Made by a program: the position numbers and the translations under genes
The notes under the pieces: model-generated
The model's database searches: none
Told to the model about the DNA's origin: nothing
What the model saw: only the letters and a program-made list of their open reading frames with translations
Shown here: positions 57,174 through 64,000 of the stretch, piece by piece
Numbering within the stretch: the stretch's first letter is position 1
Layout: the number at the start of each line of letters is the position of its first letter
DNA from: Polynucleobacter sp. CS-Odin-A6
GTDB lineage: Bacteria > Pseudomonadota > Gammaproteobacteria > Burkholderiales > Burkholderiaceae
NCBI RefSeq assembly: GCF_018882095.1
Contig: NZ_JACVPD010000001.1
Location: 620,001-684,000, forward strand
Direction: 5' to 3'
Length of the DNA: 64,000 bases

Positions 57174-58160
57174 TTACTGGGCGCTAATATTGCGACCCTT
57201 AATCACCTTTTCCCAGTTAGCTGACTCAGCTTTAATCTGGGCATCAAAGTCCTTCTGAGAATTTAATACTGGGGTTAAGGCATTCAGTTCTAAGCTCTTT
57301 TTCATGGCCTCGGAATTAACTGCTTTAACGGTAGCATCATAAATTTTGTCGGTAATGACCTTGGGTGTATTGGCGGGGGCGACTAAACCGAACCAACCAG
57401 TACTCTCAAAGCCCGGAATGCCGCTCTCAGCAACCGTTGGAACATCTGGTAGCTGCTTAACCCGCTTCGCGCTAGTGACAGCAATCGGCTTAATTTGCCC
57501 GGCTTTTGCAAAACCTGTTGCCGCAGTGAGGTTGCCCACCATAAAGTCTATTTGGCCTGATACAAGATCATTTATAGCAGCCGATTCACCCTTATAAGGC
57601 ACATGGGTTGCAGGAATGTTAGCGGCATATGTGAGGTTTTCAGCAGCCATATGCACTTGGCTACCAATACCTGCGGAACCAAAGTTCAGATCTTTAGTTT
57701 TGGCGTAGGTGATGAACTCATTCAGATTCTTGGCCGGTATTTTATTACTTACCGATAGCAGCATTGGACCGCTGGCAACATTGGTAATGTTGACGAAGTC
57801 TTTACTGTAATTTACTGGTAATTTTTTATAGAGGCTAGGGTTAACAGTGAGCATGCTTCCAGAAACAAGCATGATGGTGTAACCATCAGCTGCAGATTGG
57901 GCTACGAATTCAGCGGCGATATTGCCACCAGCTCCCCCTTTATTTTCTACGATAACGTTTTGCCCTAGATCTTTTGTGAGCTGTTGCGCTAAGAGTCGGC
58001 CAAGAATATCGGTAGTGCCTCCTGCTGCAAAAGGGATGACTAATTTAATTTGCTTGGTTGGCCAAGATTGGGCGGTTGCGAGCTGAGGTAGTGCGAGTGT
58101 GAGTACTCCAGCCAGTAAAACTAAACGCCTTCTTAATTTATATTTTTCAAACTTCAACAT
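57174..58160 (-). CDS. Bug/TctC-family tripartite transporter substrate-binding protein
   Basis: 328 residues. A signal peptide ends near LPQLATAQS, then the Bug start WPTKQIKLVIPFAAGGTTDILGRLLA and VENKGGAGGNIAAEFV. Bug proteins bind carboxylic acids in the periplasm. No TctA or TctB membrane genes are adjacent, as is common in Burkholderiales where orphan Bug genes are many. It is divergent from the suy genes and could bind sulfolactate or the acid used by the SDH-like operon; both are inference. Confidence 0.88.
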   Translation of the reverse strand: MLKFEKYKLRRRLVLLAGVLTLALPQLATAQSWPTKQIKLVIPFAAGGTTDILGRLLAQQLTKDLGQNVIVENKGGAGGNIAAEFVAQSAADGYTIMLVSGSMLTVNPSLYKKLPVNYSKDFVNITNVASGPMLLSVSNKIPAKNLNEFITYAKTKDLNFGSAGIGSQVHMAAENLTYAANIPATHVPYKGESAAINDLVSGQIDFMVGNLTAATGFAKAGQIKPIAVTSAKRVKQLPDVPTVAESGIPGFESTGWFGLVAPANTPKVITDKIYDATVKAVNSEAMKKSLELNALTPVLNSQKDFDAQIKAESANWEKVIKGRNISAQ

Positions 58161-58342
58161 CGGTGACCTCCAGTGGTGATTTGATCTTCATATCTTAGCT
58201 AATTTATTACCAAAAAGTACGCTTTACTGCAATCGAATAGTTATAAGTGTATGCATTCAAACTGTCTCCTCCAATCCTTACGCAATACTCTTTGTAGCAG
58301 TTGCATTGCATAAAGAATGGGGTATTCATCGGGTGTTGCCAG

Positions 58343-58372
58343 ATATCTAAATCATCTATATGATTCAGATAT
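58343..58372. promoter_or_regulatory. 13-bp inverted repeat in the Bug/suy divergent region (candidate regulator site)
   Basis: ATATCTAAATCAT (58343-58355), a 4-base spacer, ATGATTCAGATAT (58360-58372); 12 of 13 positions pair. It lies in the 302-base gap between the leftward Bug gene and the rightward sulfolactate genes, the place for the GntR regulator of the cluster. The rest of that gap holds no ORF that I can support. The shared core GATATCTAAAT occurs again at 62989. Confidence 0.6.
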
Positions 58373-58462
58373 GTCAGTTATTTTGTTCCCCAAACCCAAA
58401 TCTAGTCAAGCCCTGAAAACCCTGTGTTTTAAGTGGGCCAATGTGGCTATGGAGCCCTCTCG

Positions 58463-59473
58463 GTGAATCTAAGCTACGCGCAATTACTTGCTCTAGTAGA
58501 GGCTGGCCTAAAAGCTGCCGGGGTCAATTCAAAGGCGGCTTATGAAACGGCACAATTTCTGGCTTTAGCAGAATTGGATGGCCTAGCATCCCATGGCTTG
58601 GCAAGGGTTGCGCAATATTCTGCGCATGCTAAAAATGGACGTATCGCCTTGTCTCCCAAAATTAAAGTGAAGCCATTTAAGACTTCAGCCGCATTGGTAG
58701 ATGCTGATGACGGGCTCGCGTTTCCAGCCCTGCGATACGCTACAGATCTTTCGGTGAATCTTGCCTCAAAAAATGGACTGGGATTGGTGGCTGTGACCAA
58801 TAGCCATCATTTTGGTGTTGCAGGACATTACGTTGAGGCTGCGGCTCGAGCAGGGTATATCTCCTTGTTATTCGGCAATACGCCTGCAGCGATGCCTATG
58901 GTTGGTGGTACTAAAGCGGTTTTTGGAACAAATCCATTGGCTGCCGCCTTTCCGCTTGGCAAGGCAGATCCATTGGTAATTGATATGTCACTGTCTGCTG
59001 TTGCTCGCGGCAAATTATTAGTAGCAGCTAAAAAAGGCGAGGCCATTCCTGAGGGCTGGGCTCTGACTGCTAACGGTGAGCCTACGACAGATCCAAAGGA
59101 GGGTCTCAAGGGTTTGATGGTTCCGCTAGGTGGAGACAAGGGTGCTTTGCTTGCCTTGATCGTCGAACTGCTGGTAGTTGGACTCTCAGGCAGTAGATTT
59201 TCTTATGAGGCGGATTCCTTTTTTGACCCTAAAGGCAATCGCCCACGCATTGGCCAGTTGATATTGACGATTGATCCGGGGTTAGCAGGCGCAACCGTTT
59301 TTGCCAGCCGAATTCAAGACTTTTTGAAAGTATTAAGTGCTGATGCGGGAACTCGCCTTCCAGGTCAGCGTCGTTTTAAACAACGTGCTTTAGGACTTAG
59401 AGAAGGTGTCACAGTTTCAGATGCGGTTGTAGAAGAAATTCAGACTGGCATTCGCCAGTCATGGACTGAGTAG
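58463..59473 (+). CDS. comC: LDH2/malate dehydrogenase-family oxidoreductase, likely (R)-sulfolactate dehydrogenase (ComC)
   Basis: 336 residues from GTG 58463, preceded by GGAG at 8 bases; a longer GTG reading to 58433 has no ribosome site. Family motifs: LALAELDGLASHGLARV near the start, AVTNSHHFGVAGHYVEAAARAG with the catalytic His, and GTNPLAAAFPLGKADPLVIDMS. ComC-type members interconvert sulfopyruvate and (R)-sulfolactate with NADPH. Its place 32 bases before suyAB makes that the preferred role over ureidoglycolate or plain malate/lactate dehydrogenase. No slcC-like (S)-specific enzyme is present. Confidence 0.75.
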   Translation: MNLSYAQLLALVEAGLKAAGVNSKAAYETAQFLALAELDGLASHGLARVAQYSAHAKNGRIALSPKIKVKPFKTSAALVDADDGLAFPALRYATDLSVNLASKNGLGLVAVTNSHHFGVAGHYVEAAARAGYISLLFGNTPAAMPMVGGTKAVFGTNPLAAAFPLGKADPLVIDMSLSAVARGKLLVAAKKGEAIPEGWALTANGEPTTDPKEGLKGLMVPLGGDKGALLALIVELLVVGLSGSRFSYEADSFFDPKGNRPRIGQLILTIDPGLAGATVFASRIQDFLKVLSADAGTRLPGQRRFKQRALGLREGVTVSDAVVEEIQTGIRQSWTE

Positions 59474-59505
59474 TTTTTATAAATGAGATTATTGAGGAGA
59501 TAGTA

Positions 59506-59787
59506 ATGATCCACTTTGTCGTGCATGAGCCAGCAGATGGCGTAGGGGTAGTAGTAGTTGAAGGTGTAAAAGCGGGGACTGATTTGATTGGTTGGGTGAT
59601 GGATGGTGATCTCACTTTAAATATCAAGTCTGAAAGTGATATTCCAATTGGCCACAAGATTTCATTGAATGATTTCAAGCCAGGTGACACAGTCATTAAA
59701 TATGGTGTCGACATTGGCAAGGTAGTGGCCCCAATTAAAAAAGGCGAACACCTTCACGTTCAAAACGTAAAAACGAAGCGCTGGTAA
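59506..59787 (+). CDS. suyA: (R)-sulfolactate sulfo-lyase subunit alpha
   Basis: 93 residues, an SAF-domain protein as expected for Suy[49 protein letters not shown] and the ending [10 protein letters not shown]. It is the small subunit that with SuyB splits (R)-3-sulfolactate into pyruvate and sulfite. Altronate dehydratase small domain (UxaA) is the related alternative, but the long SuyB match decides. 43 bases before suyB with GAGAT before each start. Confidence 0.86.
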   Translation: MIHFVVHEPADGVGVVVVEGVKAGTDLIGWVMDGDLTLNIKSESDIPIGHKISLNDFKPGDTVIKYGVDIGKVVAPIKKGEHLHVQNVKTKRW

Positions 59788-59830
59788 TCCAGCCCCTTAT
59801 TTACTTACCTATTCATTAAAAGAGATAAAA

Positions 59831-61003
59831 ATGACTAATTTGAAAAACGCGACCTTCTTAGGTTACCGCCGTGAAAACGGTCGTATGGGTATTCGCAATC
59901 ACGTATTGATTTTGCCTTTAGATGACCTATCTAACGCCGCTTGTGAAGCGGTAGCGAATAATATTAAAGGGACCATGGCAATTCCTCACTCCTATGGCCG
60001 TTTGCAATTCGGAGCCGATTTAGATTTGCATTTCCGCACTTTAATTGGTACCGGTTCAAACCCGAACGTTGCTGCAGTGGTAGTCATTGGTATTGAGCCA
60101 CAGTGGACAAAAATTGTGGTTGATGGAATCAAGGCATCTGGTAAGCCAGTCGAAGGCTTCTGGATTGAAGGTAACGGTGATACCGCTACGATTGCCTCCG
60201 CAAGCAAGTCTGCCTATAGCATGATGAAGCATGCCTCCAAGCAAAAACGGGTATCGGCCCCTTTATCAGAACTATGGGTATCAACAAAATGCGGTGAGTC
60301 AGATACTACTTCTGGTTGTGGTGCAAACCCGACTGTTGGTGATGCATTCGATAAGCTCTATGAGATTGGCTCTACATTGGTTTTTGGCGAGACTACCGAG
60401 TTAACTGGCGGCGAGCATTTGGTTGAAGCACGTTGCCGTACTCCGGAAGTAAAGAAGAAGTTTCGCGAAATGTTTGATCGCTATCAAGCGGTGATTGAGC
60501 GTCATAAAACAAGTGACTTATCGGATTCTCAGCCAACCAAAGGCAATATCGCAGGTGGTTTAACCACCATCGAAGAAAAAGCATTGGGTAATATCCAGAA
60601 AATTGGTAAGAAATGTATTGTGGATAGCGTGCTTGATAAGGGTGAGGAGCCAAAGATTCCAGGCTTACACTTTATGGACTCTTCCTCAGCTGCTGCTGAG
60701 ATGGTGACCTTGTGTGCTGCTGCTGGTTTTGCTGCACACCTCTTCCCAACTGGGCAGGGTAATGTCATCGGTAATGCCATTCTTCCCGTAATTAAGATTT
60801 GCGCCAATCCAAAGACTTTTCGTACGATGGCTGAGCATATCGACGTTGATGTGTCTGGACTACTTCGTCGTGAAGAGAATATGGATCAGGCGGGTGATAA
60901 GTTGTTAGATTGCTTGATGCGTACTGCTGATGGTGAATTGACTGCTTCTGAGATTTTGGGGCACCGCGAGTTTGTATTAACCCGTTTGTACGAATCAGCA
61001 TAA
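59831..61003 (+). CDS. suyB: (R)-sulfolactate sulfo-lyase subunit beta
   Basis: 390 residues of the UxaA-like dehydratase family. [19 protein letters not shown] at the start, [38 protein letters not shown] with Cys ligands, [20 protein letters not shown] and the C-terminal [13 protein letters not shown] are as I know them from SuyB. It is an iron-dependent lyase that releases sulfite from (R)-sulfolactate, the desulfonation step of this island. Sugar-acid dehydratase activity is the alternative but no uronate genes are near. Confidence 0.87.
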   Translation: MTNLKNATFLGYRRENGRMGIRNHVLILPLDDLSNAACEAVANNIKGTMAIPHSYGRLQFGADLDLHFRTLIGTGSNPNVAAVVVIGIEPQWTKIVVDGIKASGKPVEGFWIEGNGDTATIASASKSAYSMMKHASKQKRVSAPLSELWVSTKCGESDTTSGCGANPTVGDAFDKLYEIGSTLVFGETTELTGGEHLVEARCRTPEVKKKFREMFDRYQAVIERHKTSDLSDSQPTKGNIAGGLTTIEEKALGNIQKIGKKCIVDSVLDKGEEPKIPGLHFMDSSSAAAEMVTLCAAAGFAAHLFPTGQGNVIGNAILPVIKICANPKTFRTMAEHIDVDVSGLLRREENMDQAGDKLLDCLMRTADGELTASEILGHREFVLTRLYESA

Positions 61004-61012
61004 GTCTTAAGT

Positions 61013-61732
61013 ATGAAATCCCTGGCCGCTTATCAAGAGGTAAAGCAAAAGATCACCGAGGATCTGGTCAGGGGTCGTTTTCCGATGGGGCAGGCATTGC
61101 CTGCTGAAAAGGATTTATCGAAAGAGCTAGATGTATCTATAGGAACCCTGCGCAAGGCGGTGGATGAATTAGTCGCTGAAGGTATCGTAGTTCGTCGCCA
61201 AGGCAGGGGTACCTATGTAGCTGAGCATGACCTCAAGCGGCTTTTATATTATTTTTTCCATATTGTTAAGCATGATGTAGATAAAAAGGTCTATCCCAAT
61301 GTAGAGCTCGTTTCTTTAAATAGTGCTGTTGCTAATAAAGAAGAGGCAAGCAAGTTGCAGATTAAAGAGGGCTCGCCAGTTTGGAGAATTACAAACCGCC
61401 TCTCCTTAGAGGGGCAGTGTGTCATGATCGATCAGATTACATTGGATAAAAAAAGATTTAAAAATTTGACGCGGGCAGATTTTATTGATCGCAAGGGTAG
61501 TATTTATCAGATGTATCAGATGCAGTACGGTCAATCCGTTGTGCGTAGTAGTGAGCGCCTGCGTGCTGGACTTGCAGGTAGACAGTATGCAGAGTGGCTC
61601 GGATTAAACCCAAATGCTCCAGTGATTACTATTAGAAGGATAGCCCTTGGCATCCAGGATGAACCCTTGGAGTGGCGTGTTTCAACACTCAATACCAACC
61701 AACATGAGTATTTCAGTGAGCTGGTGGTCTAA
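61013..61732 (+). CDS. GntR-family regulator with UTRA domain (SuyR-like position)
   Basis: 239 residues. GntR winged helix at the N-terminus (YQEVKQKITEDLVRGRFPMG, ALPAEKDLSKELDVSIGTLRKAVDEL) and a UTRA sensor domain from about residue 90 (SPVWRITNRLSLEGQCVMIDQ, INRRIALGIQ-like ending). HutC-type. It sits 9 bases after suyB in the same operon, so it likely controls the operon and itself, with sulfolactate or a relative as the ligand (inference). The inverted repeat at 58343 is a candidate binding site. Confidence 0.88.
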   Translation: MKSLAAYQEVKQKITEDLVRGRFPMGQALPAEKDLSKELDVSIGTLRKAVDELVAEGIVVRRQGRGTYVAEHDLKRLLYYFFHIVKHDVDKKVYPNVELVSLNSAVANKEEASKLQIKEGSPVWRITNRLSLEGQCVMIDQITLDKKRFKNLTRADFIDRKGSIYQMYQMQYGQSVVRSSERLRAGLAGRQYAEWLGLNPNAPVITIRRIALGIQDEPLEWRVSTLNTNQHEYFSELVV

Positions 61733-61738
61733 AGCTCT

Positions 61739-62743
61739 ATGTTGAGAACCTTGTTAAACAACATCCCCAAAAACATCCCAGGTGTATTGGTCTGTCTCGT
61801 GATAGCTATGTCGACCAGTTTTCTTTCTGAAAATTACGGTGGACCACAGTTGTTATATGCCTTATTAATTGGTTTATCGCTCCATTTTTTATATGCCAAC
61901 GAGAGAGTGACGCCGGGAATTGATTTCTGCGCAAAAACGATTTTGCGTTTAGGGGTCGCATTTCTAGGTATCCGCATTACCTTCGCTGATATCAGCGCGA
62001 TTGGCTTGAATACGGGTTTGATGGTGATGTTTGCTGTCACCGCTACAGTATGTCTTGGATTCTTTCTGGCCAAATTCTTAAAGCTATCTCCGGATTTTGG
62101 CTTGATTGCCGGCGGCTCTGTTGGAATTTGTGGAGCATCAGCAGCGCTAGCAGTGGCTTCAGTCCTCCCTAAGACTAAAGAGAATGAGCGCTTTACCTTA
62201 CTCGTAGTGGTCGGTGTAACTGTCCTATCCACCATAGCAATGGTGAGCTATCCATTCATGTTGCAGTTGTTGAGTATTACTTCTTTACCTGCGGGAATCT
62301 TTTTAGGGGCAACGATTCATGATGTTGCCCAAGTGGTAGCGGCGGGGATGTTGTTTGGTCCCGAAGCGGGCGACGTGGCAACTGTAGTTAAATTATTTCG
62401 TGTTGCGCTGTTGTTACCGGTAGTCTTATTTATCTCTATTTTCTTTGGCGCTGAAAAATCATCTCAGCGCTTGGGTTGGGGCAGCCTTCGTTTGATCCCG
62501 ACATTCCTATTGGGATTTGTGGCCCTCTCCGTGATTGCCTCTATGCAGATTTTGCCAAGTTCCGTAACTCACTCAATTAGTGACGTTTCTCGCTGGATGC
62601 TTGTCATTGCGATTGCTGCCGCTGGCTTGAAAACCAACTTTCAAGAGTTGGCTAAGCTAGGCTGGCAACCCGTGGTGATGTTGGTGGTTGAAACAATTTT
62701 CATTGCCACTATTGGCTTGATTTTTATTACTAGCTTTTCCTAG
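61739..62743 (+). CDS. YeiH/UPF0324-family membrane protein (putative sulfate/sulfite exporter)
   Basis: 334 residues with about ten hydrophobic helices. Family elements: YALLIGLSLHFLYANERVTPGIDFCAKTILRLGVAFLGIRI (in parts), GGSVGICGASAALAVASVLP and GATIHDVAQVVAAG. YeiH-type proteins are annotated as sulfate exporters and often lie beside sulfonate or cysteate degradation genes. Seven bases after the GntR gene, so it belongs to the suy operon; export of sulfite or sulfate is the fitting role. Confidence 0.85.
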   Translation: MLRTLLNNIPKNIPGVLVCLVIAMSTSFLSENYGGPQLLYALLIGLSLHFLYANERVTPGIDFCAKTILRLGVAFLGIRITFADISAIGLNTGLMVMFAVTATVCLGFFLAKFLKLSPDFGLIAGGSVGICGASAALAVASVLPKTKENERFTLLVVVGVTVLSTIAMVSYPFMLQLLSITSLPAGIFLGATIHDVAQVVAAGMLFGPEAGDVATVVKLFRVALLLPVVLFISIFFGAEKSSQRLGWGSLRLIPTFLLGFVALSVIASMQILPSSVTHSISDVSRWMLVIAIAAAGLKTNFQELAKLGWQPVVMLVVETIFIATIGLIFITSFS

Positions 62744-62751
62744 TATTCACC

Positions 62752-62976
62752 TCAGGCAAAAGACTCTTCCAGTTCATCCATCTTGATTCCTGACATCAAG
62801 AATAGAATTTTTCGTTGAACGCTTTTGCGCTCACTAATTTGGTCATGTGGCAGGCTGTCATGCTCACGCAGTAACTTAGTGATGATCGGGTTGTAGTGCT
62901 CGCGTACTAGGGACACCTGAATTCCTTGGTAAATATCTTGTGTAGACAATTTACCAAGGTAACTAATTACCCACAA
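62752..62976 (-). CDS. Small hypothetical protein
   Basis: 74 residues from a TTG at 62976; a second TTG at 62949 would give 65. No Met start and no clear ribosome site. The composition is that of a normal soluble protein (VREHYNPIITKLLREHDSL, RKILFLMSGIKMDELEES) without membrane or Cys features. It follows fpr on the same strand by 48 bases and is tail to tail with the YeiH-type gene. No family recognised; it may be a chance ORF. Confidence 0.4.
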   Translation of the reverse strand: MWVISYLGKLSTQDIYQGIQVSLVREHYNPIITKLLREHDSLPHDQISERKSVQRKILFLMSGIKMDELEESFA

Positions 62977-62989
62977 GGAATATATAGCG

Positions 62990-63012
62990 ATATCTAAATT
63001 ACTTCTAGATAT
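62990..63012. promoter_or_regulatory. Inverted repeat between fpr and the small ORF
   Basis: ATATCTA (62990-62996) and TAGATAT (63006-63012) pair perfectly over 7 bases with a 9-base spacer. The left part GATATCTAAAT is identical to 11 bases of the repeat at 58342-58352 before the suy genes. AT-rich, so chance cannot be excluded. Confidence 0.4.
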
Positions 63013-63024
63013 AAAGTGAGTACA

Positions 63025-63801
63025 TTACTTTTCTACAAACGCCCTTTCAAATACGTAATCACCTAATTGACCGAGGCTTGGGGATACCTTGAGGCCCTTG
63101 GCATCCAGCATGTCTGCAGTTTCCTTGAGCATGGATGGACTGCCGCAGATCATGGCGCGGTCTACCGCGGGATCTAATGGAGGCAGGCCAATGTCTTTAA
63201 AAAGTTGACCGGATTCAATTGCAGTAGTCAGGCGGCCTGTTTGCTTAAATGCCTCACGCGTGACTGTAGGATAGTAGATAAGTTTTTCACGAATGATTTC
63301 GCCAATGTACTCATCTTGAGTGAGTTCATTCTTGATGTAATCGGCATAAGCCAATTCACTGACTAGGCGTACACCGTGAACCAGGATGACCTTTTCAAAC
63401 TTCTCATACGTATCCGGGTCACGAATGATGCTCATAAACGGCGCTAACCCTGTGCCCGTACTAAAGAGATAGAGATGCTTGCCGGGATTTAGATCATCAA
63501 TAACTAAGGTGCCAACGGATTTCTCACTAACCAGTATGGGATCGCCCACCTGAATCTTCTGGAGACGTGAGGTGAGGGGACCATCCTGAACCTTGATGCT
63601 CAAAAACTCGAGATGCTCTTCATAATTTGGGCTAGCAACGCTATAGGCTCGGACTAGCGGTTTGCCTTCTACCTCCAAGCCAATCATCAGAAAATGGCCG
63701 CTACGAAAGCGTAAACCTTTGTTTCTGGTGGTGGTAAAGCTAAAAAGCGTGTCATTCCAATGTTGAACGGTGAGAACGGTTTCGGTGTTATAGGCTGCCA
63801 T
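63025..63801 (-). CDS. fpr: Ferredoxin--NADP(+) reductase
   Basis: 258 residues. FAD-binding FRSGHFLMIGLEVEGKPLVRAYSVASPNYEE (in parts; RAYS is the flavin motif), NADP-binding YLFSTGTGLAPFMSIIRD, and the C-terminal ICGSPSMLKETADML with the ending YVFERAFVEK. Subclass I bacterial Fpr. It passes electrons between NADPH and ferredoxin or flavodoxin and helps in oxidative stress and Fe-S work. No ferredoxin gene is adjacent; fdx lies at 39722. Confidence 0.94.
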   Translation of the reverse strand: MAAYNTETVLTVQHWNDTLFSFTTTRNKGLRFRSGHFLMIGLEVEGKPLVRAYSVASPNYEEHLEFLSIKVQDGPLTSRLQKIQVGDPILVSEKSVGTLVIDDLNPGKHLYLFSTGTGLAPFMSIIRDPDTYEKFEKVILVHGVRLVSELAYADYIKNELTQDEYIGEIIREKLIYYPTVTREAFKQTGRLTTAIESGQLFKDIGLPPLDPAVDRAMICGSPSMLKETADMLDAKGLKVSPSLGQLGDYVFERAFVEK

Positions 63802-63951
63802 AAGTGCTTAAAAGTAGATACAAAAACTGAATTATCCTCATTCTTAACAAGGGGCTATAGATTAAAAAGTATTTAGTATATAAAAAGGGAGTCTTTTACA
63901 AATAGACCCAGCCCCCATAAGATCTTTCTATGCCTATTCCAAGGAAGAATG

Positions 63952-64000
63952 ATGTCCAAAAAGACTATAACTGAAAAGCCATTATTTCTGACGATCATCC
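63952..64000 (+). CDS. 5' end of an unidentified gene (cut by window edge)
   Basis: Sixteen codons after an ATG at 63952 (or 63949), with AAGGAAG at 63941-63947 as ribosome site: MSKKTITEKPLFLTII. The start of a hydrophobic stretch is possible. Too short to identify. Confidence 0.5.
   Translation, partial: MSKKTITEKPLFLTII

Noticed and set aside
60393..60653. Antisense ORFs inside suyB and similar long ORFs opposite hom, clpB and icl
   Set aside because: They are shadows of highly conserved coding frames on the other strand, with no ribosome sites or family features.
59506..61003. Altronate/galactarate dehydratase (UxaA) in two subunits
   Set aside because: The sequence features fit SuyA and SuyB as I know them, and a ComC-like gene and sulfate-type exporter are adjacent; no uronate genes.

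Overview
The window looks like a chromosomal segment of a betaproteobacterium of the Burkholderiaceae, most likely Polynucleobacter or a close relative. Reasons: the gene order and protein types (DUF1841 next to nth, a stand-alone RnfB, a Cys-type intracellular PHB depolymerase, Bug/TctC binding proteins, a complete isc operon led by iscR), moderate GC by eye, and compact spacing. I saw no rRNA, tRNA, CRISPR array, insertion sequence or prophage. The genus call is inference from protein character, not from a search.

Layout. 1-7.5 kb, minus strand: a cut peroxiredoxin gene, then a lipid A aminoarabinose (arn) operon read leftward from a Mth938-like gene: arnT, arnB, arnC, arnA split into separate formyltransferase and dehydrogenase genes, arnD. 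No arnE or arnF is present. 7.5-13.6 kb, plus: aminotransferase-hom-thrC (threonine branch), then moeA-moaD-moaE (molybdopterin). 13.6-20.2 kb: mixed small operons with a renalase-like flavoprotein, an AlkB-like dioxygenase, an MpaB-type protein, a LON-domain protein, a DUF2244 protein, a Cys-poor Rrf2 regulator, and an exonuclease/GIY-YIG fusion facing a small GIY-YIG protein. 20.2-32.2 kb: clpB behind a clear sigma-32 promoter, an MFS carrier, isocitrate lyase, HIT protein, DMT carrier, BLUF photoreceptor, nth, rnfB-like, phaZ, aromatic aminotransferase. 32.4-41.6 kb: uvrB, then iscR-iscS-iscU-iscA-hscB-hscA-fdx behind an IscR-type operator, followed by a DUF3300 lipoprotein and a Rap1a/Tai-like secreted protein.

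41.7-62.7 kb is an accessory catabolic region and the most interesting part. A LacI regulator faces a NitT/TauT-type ABC transporter and a dehydrogenase set (HisD-like, SDR, zinc MDR, iron ADH). Perfect or near-perfect copies of one 14-bp palindrome stand before both transcription units. Further right lie an LDH2-family (R)-sulfolactate dehydrogenase candidate, suyA, suyB, a GntR/UTRA regulator and a YeiH-type exporter. Read together this is a pathway for 2,3-dihydroxypropane-1-sulfonate (DHPS) and 3-sulfolactate: import, oxidation to (R)-sulfolactate by the HisD-like enzyme (HpsN type), cleavage by SuyAB to pyruvate and sulfite, and sulfite export (TauE/SafE and YeiH-type).

Inserted between the two halves is a LysR-controlled operon for a second succinate dehydrogenase/fumarate reductase-like complex (iron-sulfur subunit, two membrane anchors, flavoprotein), a two-subunit class I fumarase-type hydratase, and a TauE/SafE permease. 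Its flavoprotein keeps the dicarboxylate-binding motifs but lacks the histidine that binds FAD covalently. Its first gene seems to have a leaderless transcript. The substrate of this module is not evident from sequence, and it is the best candidate here for an undescribed system.

62.7-64 kb: a small unknown ORF, ferredoxin-NADP reductase, and the start of a cut gene.
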